Assembly: GCF_036321025.1 (NCBI RefSeq)
Contig: NZ_JAZAPB010000002.1
Coordinates: 124,001 to 188,000 of the forward strand
Length of the DNA: 64,000 nt
Direction: 5' to 3'
From: Alteraurantiacibacter hainanensis
GTDB lineage: Bacteria; Pseudomonadota; Alphaproteobacteria; Sphingomonadales; Sphingomonadaceae
This document shows positions 9,291 through 17,730 of the stretch, in pieces. A program made the position numbers and the translations under genes. A model generated the notes under the pieces. That model saw only the letters and a list, made by a program, of their open reading frames with translations. It was not told where the DNA came from and searched no databases. Positions within the stretch are counted from its first letter, which is position 1. Each line of letters starts with the position of its first letter.

Positions 9291-9554
9291 ATGCGTAAGA
9301 TCGTTCTCGTCGCTGCCGCCGCTGCTGGCGCCCTGACTCTGGCCGCTTGCTCTGAAGGCACCGAAGACGCCGCCGAAGCCACCGCTGAAAGCGCCGCCGC
9401 CGACACCGAAGCCAACATGGAAGCCATGGGCGAAGGCGTGGAAGACGCCACTGCCGAAGCCGAAATGGAAATGGAAGAAGGCATGGCCGCCGCTGGCGAA
9501 GAAATGCAGGAAGCCGGCGCCGAGATGGAAGAAGAAGCCGCCGAAGCCGAGTAA
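9291..9554 (+). CDS. Small acidic Ala/Glu-rich lipoprotein
   Basis: An 87-residue protein with a lipoprotein signal peptide (MRKIVLVAAAAAGALTLAAC; lipobox LAAC, Cys 20). The mature chain is made almost entirely of Ala, Glu, Met, Gly, Asp and Thr and has no Lys, Arg or His after the lipobox. It is predicted to be helical and highly negatively charged. AAGGGG lies about 9 bases before the ATG, and a strong terminator follows, so it is its own transcription unit. A protein of the same design is encoded at 25600-25842. Function unknown; an envelope role is inferred from the signal only. Confidence 0.85.
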   Translation: MRKIVLVAAAAAGALTLAACSEGTEDAAEATAESAAADTEANMEAMGEGVEDATAEAEMEMEEGMAAAGEEMQEAGAEMEEEAAEAE

Positions 9555-9586
9555 TCGGTTCGAGGCCTTCAGGCTTACAGAACAAA

Positions 9587-9617
9587 GGGCGTGGCCAGCG
9601 ATGGCCGCGCCCTTTTT
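9587..9617 (+). terminator. Rho-independent terminator of the acidic lipoprotein gene
   Basis: GGGCGTGGCC pairs with GGCCGCGCCC (one T-G wobble) around a 6-base loop and is followed by TTTTT on the + strand, 33 bases after the stop. Confidence 0.9.
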
Positions 9618-9647
9618 CTTTGTCCGCTTGAAACCGATCCGGAAAGA

Positions 9648-10721
9648 TCAGCGCGTGGCCGCGGTGTTTCCGGTGCCGGAGTGGCTGGCGTTGGCGAAGC
9701 GGCGCGATGCCGCCTGTTCGGCGTAGCCATCGTAGACGGCCCGCGCGATCGAGGCGATGCGCTGGTCGCGCAGGCTGCGGGCGCGGCTCTTGTTGCGGTT
9801 CTCGTCCGCCTGCGAAGCGCTCTGCCCCGTCACGAAAACAGCAAGCGCGATGGCGCGCCCGTCGGGCATTTCCACGATACCGATATCGCCCGCCATGCGG
9901 TTAAGTGTGCCGGTCTTGTGCGCCACGCTGACCCCGTCTGGCATTCCTGCACGGATACGGTTGCGGCCGGTGCGGCAGCGTTCCATCGCATCGAGGATGA
10001 CCTGGCGGCTCTCGGCGCTCAGCCATTCGCCCTGGTAGATCCCGGCCAGCAGCTTCACCATCGTCTCGGGCGTGGCGCTGTCGCGCGGATCGATATGGTA
10101 GGTGGGGTCGAACTCGCCGTCGTCGCGAACCAGCGTCGCGATGTCGCGGCTCAGGTTGAAACCTTCCAGACCGGCCCGGCGCGCCCAGTCGTTAACGGCC
10201 GAAGGCCCGCCGACCGCTGCCAGCAGGGCATCGGTTGCCGGGTTGGAACTGCGGGTGATCATCAGGTCGATCAGCTGTTCGGCAGGCAGATACTCACCCT
10301 CGCGAACGGGAGCGACCCGCGTGGAGAAACGCTGCGAGCGCACGGCCCAGAGCAGGGGAAACTCGCTCGTCAGGCTCCAGCGGCCCTGGTCCACCCCTTC
10401 CAGGAAGGTCGCCGCGATGGCGATCTTGCTGGTGGAGGCCATGGGGAAGAGCTGGTCGCCCAGGATCGAGATGCTCTCGCCGCTGGCAAGGTCCAGCGCG
10501 GCAACGCCGATGCGCCCATCGCTTCCATCGGCCACCTGCGCGATGCGCCTTTCCAGCGCCGTGGTGGGTCGATCGTTGATCTCCGGCGGCTCGCGAACGT
10601 CTGTCCCGAACGCGTTGTCAAAGCGACTTTCGAAGTCCTGAGCCTGCGCCTGCGCGGCGGCGAGGGGAGTCAGAACCAGCGCGAGAAGCGCAATTATGCG
10701 TGCGATCACCGAGTTACCCAT
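9648..10721 (-). CDS. Class A beta-lactamase-like serine hydrolase
   Basis: Exported 357-residue protein of the class A beta-lactamase superfamily (Beta-lactamase2 type). A signal peptide (LALVLTPLAAAQAQA) precedes the catalytic domain. The active-site STSK (Ser near residue 96), an SSN motif equivalent to SDN (near 158) and HKTGT (near 267) are all visible, as is RDSATPETM, which aligns with the RDTTTPxxM segment of true class A enzymes. The ExxLN omega-loop motif carrying the deacylating Glu166 is not evident; the corresponding region reads LSRDIATLVRDDGEFDP. It could be a beta-lactamase with an altered omega loop or a penicillin-binding/peptidase-like relative. Resistance should not be assumed. 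Confidence 0.8.
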   Translation of the reverse strand: MGNSVIARIIALLALVLTPLAAAQAQAQDFESRFDNAFGTDVREPPEINDRPTTALERRIAQVADGSDGRIGVAALDLASGESISILGDQLFPMASTSKIAIAATFLEGVDQGRWSLTSEFPLLWAVRSQRFSTRVAPVREGEYLPAEQLIDLMITRSSNPATDALLAAVGGPSAVNDWARRAGLEGFNLSRDIATLVRDDGEFDPTYHIDPRDSATPETMVKLLAGIYQGEWLSAESRQVILDAMERCRTGRNRIRAGMPDGVSVAHKTGTLNRMAGDIGIVEMPDGRAIALAVFVTGQSASQADENRNKSRARSLRDQRIASIARAVYDGYAEQAASRRFANASHSGTGNTAATR

Positions 10722-10864
10722 TCCATTTCGTTGCCAGAAACGTGCTTAGTAATTGCTTAATAGCACGCAGCCGGCGAACCCAGCGCGACGAAACGCCCCA
10801 GATTGTCGATACTTCGAGGGAAAAGGTGGTCCCGGAGGCGTTTCAAGGCCCGGAAAGTCGGTGG

Positions 10865-11272
10865 TCAGGCGTTGGCCAGTACCTTCTCGATCTTGTCCAG
10901 CGGCTCGTGCGTCAGGGCCTTGTCGACCTCTCCAGCCAGCCGCTTTTCCAGTTCCACGTGGTAGTGGCGGCGCATTTCGCCCAGCGTCTTGGGATCGGCA
11001 ACGATAACCAAGTCTTCGAACTCGCCCGCGATCGCCTTGGCATTGAGCCATTCGGCGGCTGCCGCGCCGTGGGCCAGTTCGTTAAGGTCCGTGTTGCCGC
11101 TCATCTGGCTAGCGGAATCCTGGTGCTTCACCCCGGCGCTGAAATTCGTCGCGTCGAGCGAAGGCTCCGCCACCTTGGTCAGCTTGGGTTCGAAGATCTG
11201 CCCGTCGTTGCGCAGCAGTACGAAACGCTCTCCGTCGACGAGGGCGACATGGGCCTTGTGCGGAACTTTCAT
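10865..11272 (-). CDS. Host attachment protein-like (Host_attach family)
   Basis: A 135-residue cytoplasmic-type protein beginning MKVPHKAHVALVDGERFVLL and containing LVIVADPKTLGEMRRHYH. This arrangement matches the Host_attach family ('protein required for attachment to host cells'), named from an Agrobacterium phenotype; the biochemical activity is unknown. The ATG at 11272 is preceded by AGGAGA at about 8 bases. It continues in a much longer open frame upstream, but that extension overlaps the neighbouring methyltransferase in another frame and is not real. It lies 74 bases downstream of the methyltransferase lipoprotein gene on the same strand. Confidence 0.8.
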   Translation of the reverse strand: MKVPHKAHVALVDGERFVLLRNDGQIFEPKLTKVAEPSLDATNFSAGVKHQDSASQMSGNTDLNELAHGAAAAEWLNAKAIAGEFEDLVIVADPKTLGEMRRHYHVELEKRLAGEVDKALTHEPLDKIEKVLANA

Positions 11273-11346
11273 GGATGTTCTCTCCTGCTGTTGGTTGTCT
11301 CTCCCCACCAACGAGCCGAGGCAGCAAACGTGCCGGGAAAACCGCG

Positions 11347-12138
11347 CTATTCGGGCTTTCGCAGGCGCCAGGCGAATTGATCGGTGTTGCCACGAATGCT
11401 GTCGTCGAACACGTTGGCATCTCGGGGATCGTCGGGGCGCGAGTAGAGGTCCGATTCCTCTTCCAGCACGAAGCCGACGCCGGTCAGCGCGTCGAGCGCC
11501 ATCTGCCGGTCCATCCTGTGCAGCTGGTCTGCCGCTTCCGCGCCGCCGCCTTCCGCCGCTAGGTGATCGACCACCACCAGAGTGCCGCCGGGTTTCAGCG
11601 AATCGTACAGCATCTGCACCGCCGCATCCGCCGTGCCCTCGGGCATCTGCGAGATATAAAGATCGTGGAAATTCATCGCCGTGATGATGGTGTCGAGCGG
11701 CTCCGGCCAGCCCGGCTCCGCCACCGGCCCGCGCAGGGGAAATACGCGAACGGGGTTGCCCTCCTGGTCCGCATAGGGCGCGACGGCGGCATCCTGTTCC
11801 TCGGCATAGGCGGGGCGGAAATCGATGAACTCGGTCGGCTGGAAGGCGTAGACCTTGCCGTTCGCCCCCACCGCCATGGCTAGCAGCCGGGTGAGATAGC
11901 CGCCCCCCATGATGTAGTCGCCTACCACCTCGCCGCGGTCGATCTGGGCGAAGGCCAGCAGTTCTGCCGGTTGGCGCGTCTCGTCGTACTGCCGGTCGTC
12001 CATGCGGGCGACGTCGTTCACCGCCTGCATGTATTGCCGCGGCGAATATTCCGCCGTTTCCGTCTCCACCGTCTCGGACTCGCCGCCGCAGGCGGACAGG
12101 CACAGCAGCAGCGCGCTGGCGATCATGGCATGATGCAT
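11347..12138 (-). CDS. Lipoprotein of the class I SAM methyltransferase fold
   Basis: A 263-residue protein with a lipoprotein signal (MHHAMIASALLLCLSAC; lipobox LSAC). The rest resembles exported methyltransferase-like proteins: VGDYIMGGGYLTRLLAMAVG stands where the glycine-rich SAM motif I is expected, then ANGKVYAFQP, DTIITAMNFHD and LKPGGTLVVVDH. A methyltransferase working outside the cytoplasm would lack SAM, so the real activity may differ. The GGGGAG ribosome site 8 bases before the ATG at 12138 supports this start over one 24 bases upstream. Confidence 0.78.
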   Translation of the reverse strand: MHHAMIASALLLCLSACGGESETVETETAEYSPRQYMQAVNDVARMDDRQYDETRQPAELLAFAQIDRGEVVGDYIMGGGYLTRLLAMAVGANGKVYAFQPTEFIDFRPAYAEEQDAAVAPYADQEGNPVRVFPLRGPVAEPGWPEPLDTIITAMNFHDLYISQMPEGTADAAVQMLYDSLKPGGTLVVVDHLAAEGGGAEAADQLHRMDRQMALDALTGVGFVLEEESDLYSRPDDPRDANVFDDSIRGNTDQFAWRLRKPE

Positions 12139-12280
12139 CGTGAACTCTCCCCTCGTTCCCACTGGGATGGAGACTACCGTTCAGGTCCCGGTGCTACAAC
12201 CCGGCATCAAGCCGCTTGACGAGGGCAGCCGTTCCGGTGCCTATAGATTTCGAATGAAATCACTTTCCGGATCGCACACC

Positions 12281-14560
12281 ATGAAAAACTCTCGCCACCT
12301 TTTTGCAGGCGCTTCGCTCGCCGCTCTCCTGCTCGCCGGAACCAGCGCCGCCACCGCGCAGGAGGTGACGATCGTCCAGCCCGGCCCCGTGGGACAGGAA
12401 CCGCGCACGCTGAGCGAGGACGAGGCCACGCGCCTGGCCCGCAACGCCTATTCGCCCGCAGACGTGGCGTTCATGCAGGGCATGATCGTGCACCACCAGC
12501 AGGCTGTGGACATGGCCGCTCTTGTGGAGGAGCGGACGAACACGCCGGAAATCCTCGCGGTCGCGGGCCGGATCGACGCGTCGCAGGAAGACGAGATGGA
12601 CTTCATGCGCACCTGGCTTTCCGACCGGGGAGAGGCGCTGGAAATGGCCGGCATGGGCCACGTCAATCACGCCGGCATGGAAGGCATGGCCACGCCGGAG
12701 GAGATGGAGGCGCTGGCCGCCGCGCGCGGCACCAATTTCGACCGTCTGTTCCTCGAACTGATGACGCGCCACCACAAGGGCGCCGTCACCATGGTGGAAG
12801 AACTGCACGATCGCCAGGGCACGGCCGCCGATCCGGTGATGTACGAATTCACCAGCGAGGTGGTGAACGACCAGAACGCAGAGATCGAACGCATGAACGC
12901 CGTTCTCGCCAGCCTTTCCGACGATCCCCGCGTCACCCTGCGCGCGGGCGTCTTCGATGCCGAGGAGGCGATCAGCAACCTTCGCCATGTCGCTTTCCTC
13001 CGCAAGCCGGCCGGCTTCTACGATCCGGAAAACCCCGCCGGTCTGCGTCCGCGCATTGAGGATGACGAGGGCGAAAGCGCCCAAGAGGATGGCGCCGGGG
13101 CCGATGCCGCCGATGAGCATGCCGGCCATGCCGGCCATGCCGCGATGGCCGCCGCCGACCCGCGCGATGCCGAAGAGGACGATGAGCCGCGTTTTGCCGA
13201 ACGCGGCGGCATGCTGAGCTTCTCCAACACCGATCTCGCCTTTTCCGGCGATCTGATGGTGGCGGGCAACTACCATGGCTTCAACGCCTATCGCCTGGGC
13301 GAAGACGGCGTGCCGCAGCTGGTCAGTTCGGTCGTCTGTCCGGGCGGGCAGGGCGACGTGTCCATCGCCGGCGACATCCTGGTGATGAGCGTGGAGGAAA
13401 CGCGCGGCCGCGTCGATTGCGGGCTTCAAGGCGTGGACGACCGCGCGAGCGAGGAACGCTTCCGCGGCCTGCGCATCTTCGACATTTCCGATGTCACCCG
13501 TCCGCGCCAGGTGGGCCAGGTGCAGACCTGTCGCGGCAGCCACACCCATTCCATCGTCGAGCGCACGGACATCAGTCTGATCGTCTACAACTCCGGCACC
13601 GGCAGCGTGCGCGACGAGGAGGAACTGGAATTCTGCGTGGGCGACGTGCCGGGCGACGATCGCACCGCGCTGTTCAGCATCGACGTGATCGAGATCCCGC
13701 TCGCCGATCCCTCGCTGGCGCGCATCGTATCCAGCCCGCGCGTCTTCGCCGATCCCGAAACAGGGCGGCTTGCTGGCCTATGGCTGGGCGGCGATCATGG
13801 CGATGACACGCAGGACACCCGCCGCACGGACCAGTGCCACGACATCACGGTATTCCCGGAACTGGACCTTGCCGCCGGAGCCTGTTCGGGCAACGGCATC
13901 ATCTTCGACATTTCCGATCCGCTGAACCCGGTGCGCATGGACGAGGTGGTGGATGAAGGTTTCGCCTACTGGCACTCCGCCACGTTCAACAACACCGGCG
14001 ATGTCGTGCTGTTCACCGACGAATGGGGCGGCGGCGGACGTCCGCGCTGCCAGGCCAGCGATCCGCGCAACTGGGGTGCCAACGCCTTCTATGCGATCGT
14101 CGATGGAGAGCTGGAATATCGCGGCACCTACAAGCTGCCCGCACCTCAGGGCGAAACCGAGAACTGCGTGGCGCACAACGGGTCGATCATTCCGGTGCCC
14201 GGCCGCGACATCTTCGTGCAGGCCTGGTATCAGGGCGGGCTTTCCGTGATCGACTTCACCGATCCCGCGAACCCCTTCGAGATCGCCTATTTCGATCGTG
14301 GCCCGGTGGATGCCGACCAGCTGATCACCGGCGGATACTGGTCCGCCTACTGGTACAACGGCCGCATCTACGCGACCGAGATCGCCCGCGGCATCGACGT
14401 CTTCGCGCTGGAGCCGAGCGAGCACCTCACGGCAGCCGAAATCGCCGCCGCCGAAGCCGCCAGCTATCGCGGGGACGTGTTCAATCCGCAGACCCAGTAC
14501 CCCGTCACCTGGAGCGACGAGGTGCTGGAAGCGGTCGAGGAAAGCCGGCTGGGCGGCTAG
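12281..14560 (+). CDS. Exported DUF305 and LVIVD-repeat fusion protein
   Basis: A 759-residue exported protein; the signal peptide runs from MKNSRHLFAGASLAALLLAG to a cleavage near ATAQE. The N-terminal part (about 55-225) is a DUF305 domain with paired histidine motifs (MIVHHQQAVDMA and MTRHHKGAVTMVEEL). An acidic linker with DEHAGHAGHAAMAA follows near residue 280. From about 305 to 740 it shows repeated LRIFDISDVTRPRQVG, IFDISDPLNPVRM and VIDFTDPANPFEIAYFD units of the LVIVD/beta-propeller type. DUF305 proteins often sit in metal-resistance loci, and this one abuts copB head-to-tail with only 5 bases between stops. A periplasmic copper-binding or sensing role is inferred. The ATG at 12281 is chosen for its signal peptide; the ribosome site is weak. 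Confidence 0.82.
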   Translation: MKNSRHLFAGASLAALLLAGTSAATAQEVTIVQPGPVGQEPRTLSEDEATRLARNAYSPADVAFMQGMIVHHQQAVDMAALVEERTNTPEILAVAGRIDASQEDEMDFMRTWLSDRGEALEMAGMGHVNHAGMEGMATPEEMEALAAARGTNFDRLFLELMTRHHKGAVTMVEELHDRQGTAADPVMYEFTSEVVNDQNAEIERMNAVLASLSDDPRVTLRAGVFDAEEAISNLRHVAFLRKPAGFYDPENPAGLRPRIEDDEGESAQEDGAGADAADEHAGHAGHAAMAAADPRDAEEDDEPRFAERGGMLSFSNTDLAFSGDLMVAGNYHGFNAYRLGEDGVPQLVSSVVCPGGQGDVSIAGDILVMSVEETRGRVDCGLQGVDDRASEERFRGLRIFDISDVTRPRQVGQVQTCRGSHTHSIVERTDISLIVYNSGTGSVRDEEELEFCVGDVPGDDRTALFSIDVIEIPLADPSLARIVSSPRVFADPETGRLAGLWLGGDHGDDTQDTRRTDQCHDITVFPELDLAAGACSGNGIIFDISDPLNPVRMDEVVDEGFAYWHSATFNNTGDVVLFTDEWGGGGRPRCQASDPRNWGANAFYAIVDGELEYRGTYKLPAPQGETENCVAHNGSIIPVPGRDIFVQAWYQGGLSVIDFTDPANPFEIAYFDRGPVDADQLITGGYWSAYWYNGRIYATEIARGIDVFALEPSEHLTAAEIAAAEAASYRGDVFNPQTQYPVTWSDEVLEAVEESRLGG

Positions 14561-14565
14561 CTAGA

Positions 14566-15699
14566 TCAGAACCAGAAGCGCAGGCCGGCGACCACGGCAA
14601 CCCCGTCGGGGTCGTCGCCGGCGTCGCGGATGAAGTCCGCCGTCCGCCCGGTCGCGGCCTCGTATTCGACGCCGATATAGGGCGCGAACTCGGGCACGAA
14701 TTCGTAGCGCAGACGTGCGCCCACCTCGATCTTCGAGAGCCCCGCTCCGACGCCGCGCTCGGGAATGTCCTGCGCCGAAAGCTCGGCCTCGACGCGCGGT
14801 TGCAGGATCAGGCGCTGGGTCAGCTTCATGTCGTGCTCGGCCTCGATCCGCGCGGTCAGGTCGCCTTCGTCGGAGAGGAAGGCCGCGGCATCGAAGTGGA
14901 TCATGTAGGGCGCAAGGCCTGCCGCGCCCAGCGCCAGATGAGCGGTGGTGTCGGGCTCGACATCGAGGCGGACGCCCGCCTGCAGGTCGATGAAGGGGCC
15001 GATGGCGCGTCCCCACAGCAGCTGCATCTCGGCGTCCTCGATCTCGCCGCCGTTGCCGAATTCGCCTTCACCCTCGGTCTTGAACACGGCCTTGTTGAGC
15101 GATGTGCCGTACCATACGCTGGCATCCCACAAGTAGGCATCGTGCCCCTCGGAAAGGCGTGCTTCCAGCCGTTCCACGAAGACCATGCCGGTGGTCATGT
15201 TTCCGTGGGAGACATGGTTGTAGGCGCGCGCGGCGGCCATGCGCTGTTCGTCGAAGAAAAGGTCGGCGGCGTGGGCTGGCCCCTCGAACGCGCGCGGAGG
15301 CGGCGGACCGGTGGGGATATCCATCGAGCCGTGGTCCATCTGGGAGTGATCCATCCCGCCATGGTCCATGGTGCCGTGGTCCATCTGGGAGTGATCCATC
15401 CCGCCATGGTCCATGGTGCCGTGGTCCATCTGGGAGTGGTCCATCTCGCCATGATCCATCGTGCCGTGGTCCATCTGCGAATGGTCCATCTGCGAATGGT
15501 CCAGGGCAGGCTCTTCCTGCTGTTCCATCGCGTGCTGCGAATGGTCCATCTGGCCGTGGGCGGAATGATCCATGCCCTGATGCGCCGCGTGGTCCTGTTC
15601 CTCCTGCACCGGTTCGTCGTGACCGTCATGGCCCGAGTGATCCTGCGCCGCAGCGGGAACGGCGAACAGGGCTGCGCCTGCCAGCAATAACGCGCGCAT
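14566..15699 (-). CDS. copB: Copper resistance outer-membrane protein CopB
   Basis: PcoB/CopB-type outer-membrane protein of 377 residues. After the signal peptide (MRALLLAGAALFAVPAAAQ) comes a Met/His-rich region with a dozen consecutive xDHxx pentapeptides (MDHSQ, MDHGT, MDHGG, MDHGE) expected to bind copper. The remaining 240 residues are the CopB beta-barrel, from HAADLFFDEQRMAAAR to the terminal aromatic GLRFWF that outer-membrane proteins use for assembly. The start ATG shares one base with the stop of the multicopper oxidase gene (TGATG), and GGAGAAGG lies just upstream, so the two are translationally coupled. Regulation is probably through the CsoR site in front of copA. Confidence 0.92.
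   Translation of the reverse strand: MRALLLAGAALFAVPAAAQDHSGHDGHDEPVQEEQDHAAHQGMDHSAHGQMDHSQHAMEQQEEPALDHSQMDHSQMDHGTMDHGEMDHSQMDHGTMDHGGMDHSQMDHGTMDHGGMDHSQMDHGSMDIPTGPPPPRAFEGPAHAADLFFDEQRMAAARAYNHVSHGNMTTGMVFVERLEARLSEGHDAYLWDASVWYGTSLNKAVFKTEGEGEFGNGGEIEDAEMQLLWGRAIGPFIDLQAGVRLDVEPDTTAHLALGAAGLAPYMIHFDAAAFLSDEGDLTARIEAEHDMKLTQRLILQPRVEAELSAQDIPERGVGAGLSKIEVGARLRYEFVPEFAPYIGVEYEAATGRTADFIRDAGDDPDGVAVVAGLRFWF
15331..15465. repeat. Tandem 45-bp repeat inside copB
   Basis: Three 45-bp units encode 15 residues each (pentapeptides of the MDHSQ/MDHGT/MDHGG kind). Units 1 (15331-15375) and 2 (15376-15420) are identical at the DNA level and unit 3 is diverged. The length is a multiple of three, so expansion or contraction would keep the frame and change the number of metal-binding units. 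Confidence 0.9.
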
Positions 15700-17408
15700 C
15701 AGCCTTCTCCTCCGGGGAACGGCCGTACGGTGACGGTCTGCATCATGCCTGCGTGCATGTGGTAGAGAAGGTGGCAGTGGAAGGCCCAGTCGCCCGGCTC
15801 GTTCGCCGTCAGGTCGAACGTCGCCGTGGAGCCGGGCTGCACCACGAGCGTGTGCTTCAGTGGCTGGTTCGTCATGCCCGCCCCGTTGACCAGTTCGAAG
15901 AAGTGCCCGTGCAGGTGGATCGGGTGCGCCATCATGGTGTCGTTCACCAGCTTCACCCGCACCCGCTCGTCATAGCCGAAGCGGATGGGATCGTCGGTCA
16001 CGGCGCTGAACTGCTTGCCGTCGAACGACCACATGTAGCGTTCCATGTTGCCGGTCAGGTGTATCTCCAGGCTGCGCGTGGGCATGCGGTGCGGGTTGGC
16101 GTTCTTCGCCCTGAGATCGGTGTAGCGCAGCACGCGGTGGTCGACCTTATCGAGGCCGAGGCCGGGGAAATCCATCCGGTCCATCGGCATCGGGGCCACC
16201 ATGTCGATGCCGGGGCCGACCTTCACGTCGGGCGGCAGCAGCGATGTATCGCGCATGGAGTGGTCCATGCCGCCCGAACCGTGATCCATGCCCCCGTGCG
16301 CGCCGTGGTCCATCGCGCCCATGCCCATGTCGACCATCGTCAGCGTGACGGGTTCGCGCAGGGGCGGGGGCGTGGCGCGGCGTCCTGCCTGCGAGGTGAG
16401 GTTGGCAACGGCCATGCCGGAACGGTCCATTGCCTCGGCAACGAAGGCATGTGCGCCCGCGCCGGGCTGGACGATGACGTCATATGTCTCGGCAACGCCG
16501 ATCTGGAACTCGTCGACCTCGACGGGATCGACTTCCTGCCCGTCCGCCGCGATCACCTGCATCGGCACGCCGGGGATGCGAACGTTGAAGAAGGTCATGG
16601 CAGAGCCGTTGATCACGCGCAGTCGCACACGCTCGCCGGGATTGAACAGGAATTCCAGTCCGTCCGCCGGGCCGTGGCCGTTGGCAAGGAAGGTATAGGT
16701 CGCGCCGGTGACGTCGGAGATATCGCGCGGGTTCATCCGCATCGCGCCCCACATCAGCCGGTCCTCCAGGCTCATCTCGCCGCTACCGACCGTCAACATC
16801 TGGCGGTTGAAGTAGTGCTCGCCCACCGCCAGCATCCGCGCGATCTCGTGCGGGTGGCGCGGGGTGAATTCGCTCAGCAGCACCACGTAGTCGCGGTCGT
16901 AACGCGGATCGGGTTCGCCGCTCTCGATCACGATCGGGCCGTAGTGGCCGGCCTGTTCCTGCAGGCCGGAGTGCGAGTGCCACCAGTAGGTGCCCGTCTG
17001 CCGAACCGGGAAGCGGTAGGTGAACGTCTCGCCCGGACGGATGCCGGGGAAGCTGACGCCGGGCACGCCGTCGAACTGGAAAGGCAGCAGCAGCCCGTGC
17101 CAGTGGATCGAGCTGTCCTCCGCCAGGTTGTTGGTGACGTTCAGCGTTATGTCCTGCCCTTCGCGCAGGCGCACCAGCGGGCCAGGAACGGTGCCGTTCA
17201 CCGCAATCGCGTGGCCTGACCGGCCGCCGGTGCTGAAATGGTGGTTGCCGATCGTCAGGTCGATGGTGTCTCCCGAGAGCTCGCCAAAACCCTGGCGTGC
17301 GTGAGTAAGGGATTGCCCGCGCGCCCACGAAGGAACGGCAAGACCTGCTGCGGCAAGGGCGCTGCTTCCAATGAAACCGCGCCGGGACAAACTGAGGGCT
17401 TGTGTCAT
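15699..17408 (-). CDS. copA: Copper-resistance multicopper oxidase CopA
   Basis: Periplasmic multicopper oxidase of the PcoA/CopA type, which detoxifies Cu(I) by oxidation. A twin-arginine signal (SLSRRGFIGSSALAAAGLAV) leads the protein. Copper ligand motifs are visible in order: SSIHWHGLLLPF, TYWWHSHSG, AHPIHLHGHFFEL and the C-terminal type 1 site WAFHCHLLYHMHAGMM. A short Met/His-rich segment (GAMDHGAHGGMDHGSGGMDH) in the middle is typical of CopA. The ATG at 17408 gives MTQALSLSRRG (569 residues); a TTG three codons upstream is possible. The gene diverges from csoR across a 49-base region holding a CsoR operator, and its stop overlaps the copB start. Confidence 0.94.
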   Translation of the reverse strand: MTQALSLSRRGFIGSSALAAAGLAVPSWARGQSLTHARQGFGELSGDTIDLTIGNHHFSTGGRSGHAIAVNGTVPGPLVRLREGQDITLNVTNNLAEDSSIHWHGLLLPFQFDGVPGVSFPGIRPGETFTYRFPVRQTGTYWWHSHSGLQEQAGHYGPIVIESGEPDPRYDRDYVVLLSEFTPRHPHEIARMLAVGEHYFNRQMLTVGSGEMSLEDRLMWGAMRMNPRDISDVTGATYTFLANGHGPADGLEFLFNPGERVRLRVINGSAMTFFNVRIPGVPMQVIAADGQEVDPVEVDEFQIGVAETYDVIVQPGAGAHAFVAEAMDRSGMAVANLTSQAGRRATPPPLREPVTLTMVDMGMGAMDHGAHGGMDHGSGGMDHSMRDTSLLPPDVKVGPGIDMVAPMPMDRMDFPGLGLDKVDHRVLRYTDLRAKNANPHRMPTRSLEIHLTGNMERYMWSFDGKQFSAVTDDPIRFGYDERVRVKLVNDTMMAHPIHLHGHFFELVNGAGMTNQPLKHTLVVQPGSTATFDLTANEPGDWAFHCHLLYHMHAGMMQTVTVRPFPGGEG

Positions 17409-17421
17409 GGCGCTCAACTAC

Positions 17422-17438
17422 ATACCCTAGGGGGGTAT
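17422..17438. promoter_or_regulatory. CsoR operator between copA and csoR
   Basis: ATACCCTAGGGGGGTAT is a near-palindrome with outer ATAC/GTAT and a run of G/C, the form of type CsoR/RcnR sites. It is 13 bases before copA and 19 before csoR, so one bound repressor could block both. Copper release would then induce both transcripts. Confidence 0.8.
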
Positions 17439-17457
17439 TTCAAGAGGACAAAAGCCC

Positions 17458-17730
17458 ATGGTTGAGCAAACCGCCTCGCTGAAGAACCGCCTTGGCCGCA
17501 TCGAAGGCCAGGTGCGCGGCATCATGCGTATGGTCGAGGAAGATCGCTACTGCATCGATATCCTTCACCAGATACAGGCGGTGAAGGCCGCGCTGGCCAA
17601 GGCCGAGGACGAAATTCTGAAGAATCACGCCTCCCACTGCGTGGCCGAAGCGATCGCCTCGGGTGACGAAGATGAGCAGCGCGCCAAGTTCGGAGAGCTG
17701 GTGGACCTGTTCGCCAAGGCCAAGCGATGA
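17458..17730 (+). CDS. csoR: Copper-sensing repressor CsoR
   Basis: A 90-residue all-helical metal-sensing repressor of the CsoR/RcnR (DUF156) family. Cys32, His57 and Cys61 (YCIDIL and NHASHC) have the spacing 25 and 4 of the Cu(I) ligands Cys36-His61-Cys65 in Mycobacterium tuberculosis CsoR, so copper is the likely inducer. KNRLGRIEGQVRGI near the N-terminus is the family's DNA-contact region. AGAGGA precedes the ATG by about 9 bases. It diverges from copA and probably represses both that operon and itself. Confidence 0.92.
   Translation: MVEQTASLKNRLGRIEGQVRGIMRMVEEDRYCIDILHQIQAVKAALAKAEDEILKNHASHCVAEAIASGDEDEQRAKFGELVDLFAKAKR

Noticed and set aside
10865..12103. A 412-residue frame joining the host-attachment protein with an upstream region
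   Set aside because: Its N-terminal part is an Arg/Gly/Pro-rich shadow of the methyltransferase gene; the real start is the ATG at 11272 with AGGAGA.
15102..17219. A + strand frame opposite the copA-copB genes
   Set aside because: Antisense to MCO and CopB; Arg/His/Pro-rich shadow.
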